DNA of 64,000 nucleotides from a virus. The DNA lies in IMG/VR virus record IMGVR_UViG_3300008259_000014, positions 1-64,000 of that record, one strand, 5' to 3'. This document shows positions 50,407 to 58,689 of the stretch, one piece after another. The position numbers were made by a program, and so were the translations under genes. Numbering within the stretch: position 1 is the stretch's first letter; every line of letters starts with the position of its first letter. The notes under the pieces are model-generated. The model was not told the DNA's origin and made no database searches. It was given only the letters and a program-made list of their open reading frames with translations.

Positions 50407-51507
50407 TTATTTTTTTATTTTAAATCTTTTAAATGGTAGACTTTCAAATGTCTCTTCCACTAGAGAACTGGAAAAGTTTAAGGGTTTTTTATCTATAAAG
50501 CAATTAACATTTTTTCTATCTAAGAAAAGTTGTAAAACGTTTTTGTAATTATCATTATTTAAAAGAAACAATATAAATGATTTATCAATATTTTCAAGAT
50601 CTAAAAGTTTTAAAACCCTATCATGTGCTGTAAAGCTTCTTACAAATGCATTTAGATTTCTCTTATCAAGATAGTGCGTATCAGTTGTTGGTTCTGCAGT
50701 CCCAAATTTAATAGTCGCAGGGGTTAGTGCTGTTAAATTTGTTATTGATGGCACTAGTATAGATAGTGGTTCATCTATAGTCTTGGAAACCTCTAGGTGA
50801 TCTATACATTTCGTTAATGAACCCACCATATAATCGCACACAGCCTTTGTAGGCTCAAGATTGTATCTTGATTGATATTTTAAGTATCTAATGCAATTGT
50901 ATGCAAGGCTGCCGGGATGTCCATCTAATCTTGAATTGAAATTTTCGGAGAAAGATAATTTTAAGTTGCTAAAATCATCTACAGCAGACTGGTGAACATA
51001 TAATATGTTATTATTCCAGGCAACTTTGCAAATATTCAAATCAAATTCATTAATAAGATTTTCTACAGATGTAACCTTATTTCTCATAACCTGAATGGTT
51101 TCCTTTTCGGATTCTGAGGCTACAAGGAAGGTTGTTGCAAACTTACTCTTCTTTATGCAAGAAATAAGCATTTCTCTAGTATCTTGAGTGGTTGTTATAT
51201 CAATAATATCATCTTTATTAGATAACCTCATTACATCAAGTAATGCATATCTAGTTGTAGATTTTGCACCATCAACTAACCATACATCAATATCTCCGTA
51301 TTTTATTCTTTTATTCTTGCCAAGACTTTTAAGTAGCATATTAAGATGCAAGTCATAGTTTGCATCTTTAATCATAAAGTATTCTACAAATACAGAAAGA
51401 GGAAATCCACCGGCTACTACAATCCCCGGATCTATTAATTCTTTAGGGAGAAGATGTGTAATAAGTTTATTTACAAAATCATTTTCAATTTTTAGGACCT
51501 GACTCAT
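50407..51507 (-). CDS. Nucleotidyltransferase-fold-like protein
   Basis: The 366-residue product has a GG motif (IVVAGGFPLSVFV at about residues 34-46) followed 30 residues later by KYGDIDVWLVD, the G-G...D-x-D pattern of the polymerase-beta nucleotidyltransferase fold. The rest is not recognised. Such folds add nucleotides to RNA or proteins (AMPylation, CCA addition, toxins). The start at 51507 (GGAG nine bases upstream) overlaps by two bases the start codon of the divergent plus-strand gene. Confidence 0.5.
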   Translation of the reverse strand: MSQVLKIENDFVNKLITHLLPKELIDPGIVVAGGFPLSVFVEYFMIKDANYDLHLNMLLKSLGKNKRIKYGDIDVWLVDGAKSTTRYALLDVMRLSNKDDIIDITTTQDTREMLISCIKKSKFATTFLVASESEKETIQVMRNKVTSVENLINEFDLNICKVAWNNNILYVHQSAVDDFSNLKLSFSENFNSRLDGHPGSLAYNCIRYLKYQSRYNLEPTKAVCDYMVGSLTKCIDHLEVSKTIDEPLSILVPSITNLTALTPATIKFGTAEPTTDTHYLDKRNLNAFVRSFTAHDRVLKLLDLENIDKSFILFLLNNDNYKNVLQLFLDRKNVNCFIDKKPLNFSSSLVEETFESLPFKRFKIKK

Positions 51508-52513
51508 GAGAACTAACTCCAAGCATTATTTGTCGAGAAAAAATGCAATAGCCTATATTGCATCCTCCAGTGGTATTATAATCAGGAGGGCCAACGTCGG
51601 CAACACATTAACTGATGGGGAAAAGAAAAAATGGCAGAGCCTGTTAGAGGCCTGCGATAAGCCCGCTTATAGCGTTGTGCCTTTGGACAAACTTGGAGAA
51701 GAGATAAATAATAGTATTGCAAGCGGAATCAAAAAAATCTATAACTCTCTTAAAGAGATTACAGGCTCTATAATAGATCCAGAAAACTCTTACCAAGCAA
51801 GAACTGCAAAAGTAAATAAAATAAAGGCATTCTACAATATATCAAAATATAGTGGCAGAAAAGAAGATCTGCAAAAGGAAGCTATATCATTTGGAGATAT
51901 ATTTGGCAAAGGTATGATGGGAATAGGTATTATTACAGATTTAATACTATTTGGTAAAAATCTTTACGAGACATATGAAAATGGAAAAAAATTATTATAC
52001 TCATTACCATTGCAAAAATGGGGAATAGATAATGCTGCAATCCCACTTCCAAATTTTGTAAAGGAAAATGGAAAAAAATTAGAAACACTTATAAATCAAA
52101 ACAAAGAATCACCAGAAGCATTGTCAGAGCTTTTAGAAATCTCAAAAACCTTGAAGGCATATAGTAGTGATTTTATAGGAATGCTTGCAAATACTATTTA
52201 CTTATTTCTAGATGTTGTAGACCTGGCAGTTGCAGCAGGATCTGCAATGGTTTTAAAGCCATTGACAGGCTGGGTAAATTTGCTATTAGCACTACCTATA
52301 ATAGGGTATGAGATAGCAAATGAAACTATCGTAGAGGAAAGTTTTGGCAGCCCAATTGATCTTATCAAAGATATATGCGGCAATCATTTATATCAAGAGA
52401 GCAAATCTGAGGAATATTCAGAAACACAAACCAATAAATCAGAACGCTATATAACCATAGAAGATATTGAAAGACTGAGAGCAGATAGGGCGCTTAAGAC
52501 AATGGTAAACTAA
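51506..52513 (+). CDS. Hypothetical protein, only plus-strand gene, hydrophobic centre
   Basis: The 335-residue product is not recognised. It is basic at the N-terminus (SRKNAIAYIASSSGIIIRRA) and has several hydrophobic stretches (GMMGIGIITDLILFG at about residues 133-147, LANTIYLFLDVVDLAVAAGS and VNLLLALPIIGYEIA) that could be membrane helices or a hydrophobic core. AGGA lies eight bases before the ATG. Its start codon overlaps that of the minus-strand neighbour, and it ends at a two-way terminator. It may be a virion protein with a buried core, or a membrane-active protein. Confidence 0.7.
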   Translation: MRTNSKHYLSRKNAIAYIASSSGIIIRRANVGNTLTDGEKKKWQSLLEACDKPAYSVVPLDKLGEEINNSIASGIKKIYNSLKEITGSIIDPENSYQARTAKVNKIKAFYNISKYSGRKEDLQKEAISFGDIFGKGMMGIGIITDLILFGKNLYETYENGKKLLYSLPLQKWGIDNAAIPLPNFVKENGKKLETLINQNKESPEALSELLEISKTLKAYSSDFIGMLANTIYLFLDVVDLAVAAGSAMVLKPLTGWVNLLLALPIIGYEIANETIVEESFGSPIDLIKDICGNHLYQESKSEEYSETQTNKSERYITIEDIERLRADRALKTMVN

Positions 52514-52540
52514 AAAAGGCGGGTATATACCCGCCTTTTT
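52513..52540. terminator. Bidirectional terminator between convergent genes
   Basis: A perfect 28-base palindrome (AAAAAGGCGGGTAT and complement) gives a GC stem flanked by A and T runs on both strands. It overlaps the stop codon of the plus-strand gene and lies right before the end of the Hsp20 copy 2 gene, so it serves both. Confidence 0.92.
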
Positions 52541-52541
52541 A

Positions 52542-52955
52542 TTATGAAACTTTTATAGAGACTTTTGCAGATTTTTCGGCCTTGACTTTTCTTGGAATTT
52601 TAACAGAGAGAAGTCCATCCTCTACTGAGGCAGTTGCTGATGCAAGGTCCAGCAAAGATTCAGTAAGTAGCAATCTAGAGGCAACAGGCTTTGCATCCAC
52701 TCCCTTGTGTGGGCTAGCCTTTACGACTAAATAACTATTTTGAAATGAAACATCTACATTGTTTTTGTTACAGCCTGGAACATCAAGTGATGCAATAAAG
52801 ATTCCATCAACCTCTTTATATCTAAAGAGATTGGTTGAAAAAGAATCAACCAAATCTTTAAATGCTTTATCATTTTCAAGGGATTTCGAGACACCTTCAA
52901 GAATATCTTGAAAATTTCCTTGGTATGTATAGAATTTATCAAAATGTTTGTACAT
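52542..52955 (-). CDS. Small heat shock protein Hsp20, copy 2
   Basis: The 137-residue product has the alpha-crystallin pattern: GIFIASLDVPGCNKNNVDVS, then NSYLVVKASP and the closing VEDGLLSVKIPRK. The N-terminal 50 residues are helical, as usual. It differs clearly from copy 1 at 27030, so the two may have different clients or arose by separate acquisition. It ends at a two-way terminator and starts with an AAGGAG site. Confidence 0.85.
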   Translation of the reverse strand: MYKHFDKFYTYQGNFQDILEGVSKSLENDKAFKDLVDSFSTNLFRYKEVDGIFIASLDVPGCNKNNVDVSFQNSYLVVKASPHKGVDAKPVASRLLLTESLLDLASATASVEDGLLSVKIPRKVKAEKSAKVSIKVS

Positions 52956-53016
52956 TACTACTCCTTTTTGTTTTATATTTAGACACTAATTAATCACATA
53001 AATAAAAATTAAGCAT

Positions 53017-53769
53017 CTATTTGCTATTAGCTTCTAGATACAAACTAATTATATTATGGAAAAAGTTATGAACTTTTGAGATTTCAACTATCTGCTTGTT
53101 AACTAAAACTGCCGGACAATCTATTGTGTTTATAACGCGCTTTGTACTAAATGGCGAAAAGTCTAATTCTAGTAGCGGAAGCTTGTCATGAGAAAGTACT
53201 GCCCCAATGTATATAGGGTTACTATATATTCCCTTCATTATCTCCATAAGACCTATTACATTGTCAAATGTATTTATATGCGTTTGCGATAATACACAGA
53301 TTTCTGCTGCTAGCACAACTTCATCTGGATGACTGGAAACTTTTTCCAACTTAAAACTATGTATATCTATACAAGATTCGACTGCAAAATTTATCATATC
53401 ATGAAATTCCTGTTCATAATTAAATAAACTGTCAATATCATAATTGATACGTAATGTTAATTGCGCCCCAATTGAAAGACTTCCTAGAGCATTTGAATTA
53501 TCAGCAATAAGCTTTTTTAAGTCACTTCTAGCGGATAAGACTCCATCTGACTCAACTACTGACAGTGCAATAAAGTTATTAGCATTAGAGCCAGATTTTT
53601 TTATAACACTAAAAGGAATCAAGATTTTTTGATTATTAAATGTACCAAAAAATACACTCTTAAGCTTATTATAAACTTGTTTTGTAGTTAGATCAGTACC
53701 TCGCAATACAACGCCTACTTTGGATCTGTCATCTATTGATAGATACTCAACAATTCTATAATCACTCAT
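53017..53769 (-). CDS. Hypothetical protein, 250 residues
   Basis: Not recognised. The pattern is mixed alpha/beta, with SIGAQLTLRINYDIDSLFNY and many strands, and no enzyme motif. It overlaps the exonuclease gene by 8 bases, so the two are translated in step. A structural or accessory replication role is possible from context only. Confidence 0.55.
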   Translation of the reverse strand: MSDYRIVEYLSIDDRSKVGVVLRGTDLTTKQVYNKLKSVFFGTFNNQKILIPFSVIKKSGSNANNFIALSVVESDGVLSARSDLKKLIADNSNALGSLSIGAQLTLRINYDIDSLFNYEQEFHDMINFAVESCIDIHSFKLEKVSSHPDEVVLAAEICVLSQTHINTFDNVIGLMEIMKGIYSNPIYIGAVLSHDKLPLLELDFSPFSTKRVINTIDCPAVLVNKQIVEISKVHNFFHNIISLYLEANSK

Positions 53770-54595
53770 CTTTTATATTTTCCAAGGTGTTTATAAATGA
53801 ATTAAAGTATTTTTCATTTATCATTGATTTTAAATTTAATGATTCAAATAGATTGAAAATTTTATCGGAATCAAGAATACCATTGTAAAATAATATAGTA
53901 TCTTTCTCTTCTTTTAAATCTGCAAACTTTACAAGATTATATGAATGATCGTACTCCTGCTTAAATACTGGATTTTTAAGCTTTGCATTCAAAATTGACT
54001 TGTCTTTAAGCATTTTTACAGCTCCAACTTTTCCAACTCCCTTTACACCAGGTATATTATCTGTCTTGTCACCAACAAGAGCCTTATAGCTAGTATAGTC
54101 AACATCCATTCTTTGCCTATAAGCTTTCTCTATTGGATTCCAAAGAGAGACCTTATCGGATAAATCAAGAGTTTGAATAAAGTCAGTATCCGAAGAAATA
54201 ATGACTTTTTCTCCGTAAAGAGTTGTTGCCAGGTAATTAAGTATGTCGTCACACTCATGATCTGGGTGATATACAGTAATAAATGGAAAGAATTCTTTTA
54301 CTGAATCAATTATTATTCTTTTTTGTTTGTGAAAGCTTTGCCAATATTCTAATTCTTCTTTAGTTGGATCTACAAGCTTTCTATTACCCTTATACTCAGA
54401 GTCCATCTCAAGCCTTTTCTTTGGCTTTCCGTCAAGAATAAAGTAAACTCTTTCTGGGGAAAAGGTATCTAGTATTGGCTTTAAAGATTTAAAAAAGTTA
54501 TATACAATCTGATTTTCGCCATCTGCTAGGCCGCCGCCCCAATTAAATCTGGAGCGATGAATTAAATTATAGCTATCTACTAGTATTTTTGTCAT
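53762..54595 (-). CDS. 5'-3' exonuclease / flap nuclease (PIN and HhH domains)
   Basis: A 277-residue nuclease of the PolI-exo / T4 RNase H family. The N-terminal acids lie in KILVDSYNLIHR, then YFILDGKPKKR, the DHECDDILN and IISSDTDFIQ strands carry the metal-binding Asp residues, and GDKTDNIPGVKGVGKVGAVK is the helix-hairpin-helix clamp. It would remove RNA primers and flaps during lagging-strand synthesis, complementing the DnaE polymerase. Its ATG overlaps the stop of the Cys-rich gene upstream by 4 bases. Confidence 0.93.
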   Translation of the reverse strand: MTKILVDSYNLIHRSRFNWGGGLADGENQIVYNFFKSLKPILDTFSPERVYFILDGKPKKRLEMDSEYKGNRKLVDPTKEELEYWQSFHKQKRIIIDSVKEFFPFITVYHPDHECDDILNYLATTLYGEKVIISSDTDFIQTLDLSDKVSLWNPIEKAYRQRMDVDYTSYKALVGDKTDNIPGVKGVGKVGAVKMLKDKSILNAKLKNPVFKQEYDHSYNLVKFADLKEEKDTILFYNGILDSDKIFNLFESLNLKSMINEKYFNSFINTLENIKDE

Positions 54596-55257
54596 TTAAA
54601 ATAAAGAACCTTATTTTTTGAGCCATTAATTGTCGATGCATTTCCATGGACTTTAAACATTACTACTATATCTTTTGTTTTAGAATCAACCCTGCATAAG
54701 GTACAGTCATTACATGATATATCCTTCTTGCCTGGAACACCATGTCTAGCTGGGCATATAACTGCTTTTTTACCAGCCAGCATTGTTGATTTTGGAACAT
54801 TGCCATCTGCAATAATTGTAGCGGCCCAACCCATATTTGAAGCCTCTTTTAAGTCATCTATATCATTACATGATGCTCTAAAATAATTTTTTAGAGGCTG
54901 GGAGCTTTTCTCCCTCCAGGTATGAGTATACCCAACATTTATAAGTCCGGCATTTTTAACTTCTTCACATTCTTTTATCGTCATATCAACATCGTCAACA
55001 ACATCTCCGGCAACCCTATGCCTTGCAATCTTTGCAGTCTTAGCCCTAGATGTTAAAGCCTGCTTTAAAGACTTTGGCTGCAAGACTCCATTGGATATCT
55101 TTCTGCCTAAATTTCTAAGGTAGAATAAGCCCCACGCATAACAGCCTCCAGTTTTCAACTGACATGAATCTGGACATGATTCCAATGGAGAGTAGCTTGC
55201 TAAAACTTCACCTATTTTCTTATCACTTGACTTTGATACCCAATGTACTTTTCTCAT
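54592..55257 (-). CDS. Cysteine-rich phage protein (DUF7227-like)
   Basis: The 221-residue protein has Cys groups near both ends: SCPDSCQLKTGGCYAWGLFY at about residues 27-46 and CPARHGVPGKKDISCNDCTL at about 165-185. The spacing suggests a metal or iron-sulfur site. This family is seen in phages without known function; I call it DUF7227-like with caution. It starts after a long perfect hairpin (55270-55313) and overlaps the exonuclease gene. Its mixed fold with VAGDVVDDVDMTIK could be a barrel. Confidence 0.6.
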   Translation of the reverse strand: MRKVHWVSKSSDKKIGEVLASYSPLESCPDSCQLKTGGCYAWGLFYLRNLGRKISNGVLQPKSLKQALTSRAKTAKIARHRVAGDVVDDVDMTIKECEEVKNAGLINVGYTHTWREKSSQPLKNYFRASCNDIDDLKEASNMGWAATIIADGNVPKSTMLAGKKAVICPARHGVPGKKDISCNDCTLCRVDSKTKDIVVMFKVHGNASTINGSKNKVLYFK

Positions 55258-55269
55258 TAAACCTCCATT

Positions 55270-55313
55270 AATATTAAGGCAGGCGTAGTTTTTTCTACGC
55301 CTGCCTTAATATT
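55270..55313 (-). terminator. Long perfect hairpin between genes
   Basis: A 19-base perfect stem (55270-55288 with 55295-55313) and A6 loop (minus strand). The minus strand lacks a following T-run, so it may be a weak terminator, an RNase III processing site or an mRNA 3'-end stabiliser for the 82-residue gene upstream. Confidence 0.6.
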
Positions 55314-55324
55314 GTTTGTGTTTT

Positions 55325-55573
55325 TTACTCTGCTGAATCTACATCTTCGCTCAAAGCCTCATTTAGGAAGGCTCTCAAAGCTCTGGCTTCGCGGATGTTC
55401 ATTCTTACGGTTGGATCAACAATTCTCCAGTCTTCAGACTTCATAGTGATAGTGAGGTTGTTGCTACCAGCAGCCTTTGCAGGATTGCCGTTAACAATAG
55501 AGAATTGAGCGCCCTTGGTTGACTTGGTCTTAGAAACAATTTTTGCTTGAGTGGTTTGTACAGTGTTTGACAT
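55325..55573 (-). CDS. Hypothetical protein, 82 residues, GC-richer codons
   Basis: Not recognised. The sequence NLTITMKSEDWRIVDPTVRM and a C-terminal helix with Arg/Ala (REARALRAFLNEAL) suggest a small alpha/beta protein. Codons look GC-richer than the neighbours, as in the SSB and MoxR genes, which hints at high expression. AGGAG precedes the ATG. Confidence 0.55.
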   Translation of the reverse strand: MSNTVQTTQAKIVSKTKSTKGAQFSIVNGNPAKAAGSNNLTITMKSEDWRIVDPTVRMNIREARALRAFLNEALSEDVDSAE

Positions 55574-55583
55574 TTTTATCTCC

Positions 55584-55925
55584 TTAGTGGTTGTTTTTTA
55601 GCAATTCGGGATCTAGTCCCCAGTGATCTTTAATAACGCCTAGCCGCTTTAGGCTTCTGAAGTTAATTTTTGCGGCAGTACCCTCTTCCTTGTCTTCAAT
55701 CTTCTTAGTAGTATCCTCTCTTGAACCTAATAGACCTGGAACTGTTGCAAGTATTTCTGCAACCTTAATTCCATGCTCTGCACTTATTACGGCTAAGTGA
55801 CCTAGCAGCATTATTGCTAGCACATCTGTTTTTTGCATACCATTTAAATTTGCATCTTTGAGAACTTTAGACAATGATTCTATTAGCTCAATATATTCCT
55901 TCTCAGAAAGGATATTTTTTGACAT
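55584..55925 (-). CDS. Hypothetical protein, 113 residues
   Basis: Not recognised. A helical N-terminus (YIELIESLSKVLKDANLNG) is followed by a hydrophobic Ala/Leu-rich segment (VLAIMLLGHLAVISA) and a basic C-terminal part. It lies between two small genes with 10-base and 1-base spacings, in one transcript from the promoter at 56213. Confidence 0.5.
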   Translation of the reverse strand: MSKNILSEKEYIELIESLSKVLKDANLNGMQKTDVLAIMLLGHLAVISAEHGIKVAEILATVPGLLGSREDTTKKIEDKEEGTAAKINFRSLKRLGVIKDHWGLDPELLKNNH

Positions 55926-56158
55926 TACCAGTCCAAATATACAATACTGTTTATTCCGACTGTTTTTCTTGCACCAGAGTCAGCTCGATAAGTTACTGTA
56001 AGGTAATTTTGGTCTGAAGAAACTACATTACCCCACTCTCTTTTACCATAGACTTGCGCAGCCATTCTTGAGCCTGGTGTAAAGTCTACGATATTAAAGC
56101 AGAAGTGCTCATCCCAACCGTTTGGTAGTTCATCTTCCCATCTATCTTGTGAATCCAT
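55925..56158 (-). CDS. Small hypothetical protein, 77 residues
   Basis: Not recognised. Beta-rich pattern with Trp residues (RWEDELPNGWDEHF, GKREWGNVVSSD, LTVTYRADSGARKTVG), which fits a small SH3- or OB-like barrel. Start at 56158 with GGTGA five bases upstream. It is the first gene after the promoter and hairpins at 56191-56263. Confidence 0.5.
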   Translation of the reverse strand: MDSQDRWEDELPNGWDEHFCFNIVDFTPGSRMAAQVYGKREWGNVVSSDQNYLTVTYRADSGARKTVGINSIVYLDW

Positions 56159-56190
56159 TTTAATCACCAATTTTTATTTGTTAATTCGCT

Positions 56191-56263
56191 CGTGGACCCC
56201 GTCCACGACTATAGTATAGTCGGGCATTTCTAGGCGGCAATATTTTTTTTTGCCGCCTAGAAA
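56191..56263 (-). repeat. Three adjacent hairpins after the UV endonuclease gene
   Basis: Three inverted repeats in 73 bases: CGTGGAC/GTCCACG (56191-56207), CGACTATA/TATAGTCG (56206-56222) and a 14-base stem TTTCTAGGCGGCAA with its complement (56227-56263). On the minus strand the third contains the UvdE stop codon and has its A-run in the loop, so it is not a standard intrinsic terminator. The first two would be in the leader of the downstream transcript. Confidence 0.6.
56213..56240 (-). promoter_or_regulatory. Candidate promoter inside the hairpin cluster
   Basis: TTGCCG (four of six matches to TTGACA) is followed after 16 bases by TATACT (five of six to TATAAT) on the minus strand. The -35 lies in the third hairpin and the -10 in the second. 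It could drive the three small genes at 55325-56158. Confidence 0.4.
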
Positions 56264-57201
56264 GATTCCATTCTTGCGGGCAAAATTAGCTTTGTGTAGT
56301 TGATCAAAGCTAGCTCTTTTTCTTTTGCTTCGATCATACAGTCGAATTCATAATCATAGGTATTAATTAGACCTGTGATATAATCAGAATGAGCTTGTGG
56401 TTTTGATCCATCATTATAATGATCACATCTGGATTCACTATAATGAGTGGCAGGGGTTATAGATCCCCATGTACTAAGAGATAGCTCTAAAGCATCTTTT
56501 TCGCTTAGACCTCCGCTGCAAAATTTATGATGATGGTAATCAAATACAATTGGAATTCCAGATCTTGAATATATATCTTTATATAGCTCTATAGCAGAAT
56601 AAAGACCTTCTTTATCATCATTTTCCACTGTTAATCTTTTTTTAACACTATCTGATAATCTATCAAAATTTGTTAAAAACGTATTTAACGCTACAGCTTT
56701 GTCATCATAAGCTGCGCCAACATGTATATTAATTTTATTATAAGGAGTCTGTGATAGACCAATTAAATCAAAGATCTTTCCATGATTTTCAAGATCCTTA
56801 ATAGTGTTTAATACTACACTTTCAGATGGAGACGATAGCTTATTAAATGGACCAGGATGTGATGTAAGCCTTTGTCCATATGAATTAGCTAAATTTCCGG
56901 CCAACTTTAGATTAGCAGAGATTTCCTCTATATCTGGCATATCATCTATCTCATAGTGTGAAGCCCATGGAAATATGTCAGAGCTTAATCTGTAAAATTT
57001 AATATTATTAATTTGATTCCATTTTATAATTTTAACCAAGTCTTCACAATTTTGCAAAGCTAACTTGGAGGCATATTTAATACCCTTCTCATCGAAGGTC
57101 TTTTTTATCATAGTCCTATTTGTAGTAACTTTGTTTTTGGCCGGAACATTATTAGACAGGGTCATATTTATACAGGCATATCCATATCTATTTTTTTGCA
57201 T
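56257..57201 (-). CDS. uvdE: UV damage endonuclease (UvdE/UVSE type)
   Basis: A 314-residue TIM-barrel repair enzyme. YGYACINMTLS at the N-terminus, FYRLSSDIFPWASH, RLTSHPGPFNKLSS, KINIHVGAAYDD, LTVENDD and VFDYHHHK are the conserved strands holding the three-metal site. The enzyme nicks DNA 5' to UV photoproducts and some abasic sites. Phages carry it to repair their own DNA, in line with life in sunlit water. It lies one base from the dCMP deaminase gene. Confidence 0.93.
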   Translation of the reverse strand: MQKNRYGYACINMTLSNNVPAKNKVTTNRTMIKKTFDEKGIKYASKLALQNCEDLVKIIKWNQINNIKFYRLSSDIFPWASHYEIDDMPDIEEISANLKLAGNLANSYGQRLTSHPGPFNKLSSPSESVVLNTIKDLENHGKIFDLIGLSQTPYNKINIHVGAAYDDKAVALNTFLTNFDRLSDSVKKRLTVENDDKEGLYSAIELYKDIYSRSGIPIVFDYHHHKFCSGGLSEKDALELSLSTWGSITPATHYSESRCDHYNDGSKPQAHSDYITGLINTYDYEFDCMIEAKEKELALINYTKLILPARMESF

Positions 57202-57615
57202 TTATTCCTCTAATTTTATTTTTTCAACTTCAATATTGGACAATTCCAATATATTCAATCCTTCCTCTGAATATAATTCATTATAAATAACTTTATTTAT
57301 ATTTGCATTAATAATTGCTTTGGCACACATTTCGCATGGCGAATGTGTGACATACATTATTTTTTTATGATTTGATCCATAATCTAGCTTTATTAGAGCA
57401 TTAACTTCCGCATGAATAAATCCTGATTCACCAGGATACATAGATGCTCTTTTATTTTTACCGCCTTTTTCATCGCCATTATATCCAAGAGCCAAAACTC
57501 TTGTATTATCCTCTGAAACTATTATGCATCCAACTTTTGTTTTTTCATCAGAAGATCTTAATGAAACAAGATTTGCCATATTTATCCATAATGTATTCCA
57601 AGATATTCTATTCAC
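57202..57615 (-). CDS. dCMP/cytidine deaminase-type enzyme
   Basis: The 137-residue product has the zinc-binding pattern of deaminases: FIHAEVNALIKL (HAE) and VTHSPCEMCAKAIIN (PCEMC). The length and KVGCIIVSEDNTRVLALGYN opening match phage dCMP deaminase (T4 gp cd type). dCMP deaminase makes dUMP for ThyX. The two genes are far apart but complementary. Its start overlaps the RNA ligase stop by 4 bases. Confidence 0.88.
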   Translation of the reverse strand: MNRISWNTLWINMANLVSLRSSDEKTKVGCIIVSEDNTRVLALGYNGDEKGGKNKRASMYPGESGFIHAEVNALIKLDYGSNHKKIMYVTHSPCEMCAKAIINANINKVIYNELYSEEGLNILELSNIEVEKIKLEE

Positions 57616-58688
57616 TTTAAGAAACCATTTCTATATACTTTTATATATTTTTCATTTGAAATTTTTTCATTTCCAGAAAAGGCGTCACTAAGCATCCATC
57701 TTAAATCTGGATTATCAATAGCAACTTCTTTTCTACTCTTTCCTGTTTTAACTATAGATAATAAAAAGTTATAAGAGTTATCCCATTTTGATGCTTGTTT
57801 GTTAAATTCAAATGAGATATCTGTTATCTTTTGAATAACTTCTGGGTAAAACTCATCAGGAATAAAAAACTTTTTAAAATCAATTAAACCAGATATTTCG
57901 TAATCTTGCCAAATATCATGTATGTAATGATCAGAGTTTAAACTAGATATTGCTTTTGAAAGCTCAAAATACTTTAATGATTTTATTTTTAATTTAAATC
58001 CATCATCTAAGGTTACAACTATTCCTTCAAAATTGGGGTCATTATTTGCTTTTATAATTGCATAGATATCTTTTGGAGTTTTTACCAAGTATGTATTTGG
58101 CCTCTTGCATCCGAGCAAATCTGCTAGTAGATCAGATCCTGATTGGCTTAGTTCTAAGCCAGACCCTATATTTATAGATGATAAAAGTATAAGATTGTCT
58201 TCTTTATGCCTTCTACATACTATTCGATTTGAAGGTCCCACTAGCTCAAATAGCATTGTATTGTTTTTTACAAAATTCTTGTCAGCAAAAAGATCATGCC
58301 TATCGTTCCATATTTCTTTTGCCATCTTTGCCTGGCTAGATTCAAAAGATCCTCTTGTTGAAAAATGAACATCTCCATCTATAACAAATGAAATTATTAA
58401 TGATCCATCTTCTTTTTCCTGAGCAAAGGATACCTTTCTTTCCATAAAAGAAGAGTCAACTTCTTCAATATTAAAAAACTTTGTAAAAGGAATTGCTATA
58501 CACTTTTTGTTGTGAAAGACAATGCCTCTTGCCCATATATTTACATTATTCCATTTTTTATCATAAGTAACAGAATCTAAGTAATTAAACCCAACCAAAT
58601 TAGGTATGGTTGGGTGAGAAAACATAACAATATTCTTCCTTTCGACTTCTATCAAGAAGTCTTCATAAGAGGGTATTTTATTTGACAT
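57612..58688 (-). CDS. RNA ligase, Rnl1 family
   Basis: The 358-residue product is like T4 RNA ligase 1. The nucleotidyl-transfer motif reads AQEKEDGSLIISF with the adenylated Lys at about residue 90 (T4: KEDGSL). ARGIVFHN, TMLFELVGPSNRIV and FEGIVVTLDDGFKLKIKS follow as motifs III, IIIa/IV and V. Rnl1 rejoins tRNA broken by host anticodon nucleases, with a polynucleotide kinase and 3'-phosphatase. The split kinase/phosphatase at 44556-45672 could be its partner. It overlaps the dCMP deaminase gene. Confidence 0.9.
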   Translation of the reverse strand: MSNKIPSYEDFLIEVERKNIVMFSHPTIPNLVGFNYLDSVTYDKKWNNVNIWARGIVFHNKKCIAIPFTKFFNIEEVDSSFMERKVSFAQEKEDGSLIISFVIDGDVHFSTRGSFESSQAKMAKEIWNDRHDLFADKNFVKNNTMLFELVGPSNRIVCRRHKEDNLILLSSINIGSGLELSQSGSDLLADLLGCKRPNTYLVKTPKDIYAIIKANNDPNFEGIVVTLDDGFKLKIKSLKYFELSKAISSLNSDHYIHDIWQDYEISGLIDFKKFFIPDEFYPEVIQKITDISFEFNKQASKWDNSYNFLLSIVKTGKSRKEVAIDNPDLRWMLSDAFSGNEKISNEKYIKVYRNGFLK

Positions 58689-58689
58689 T

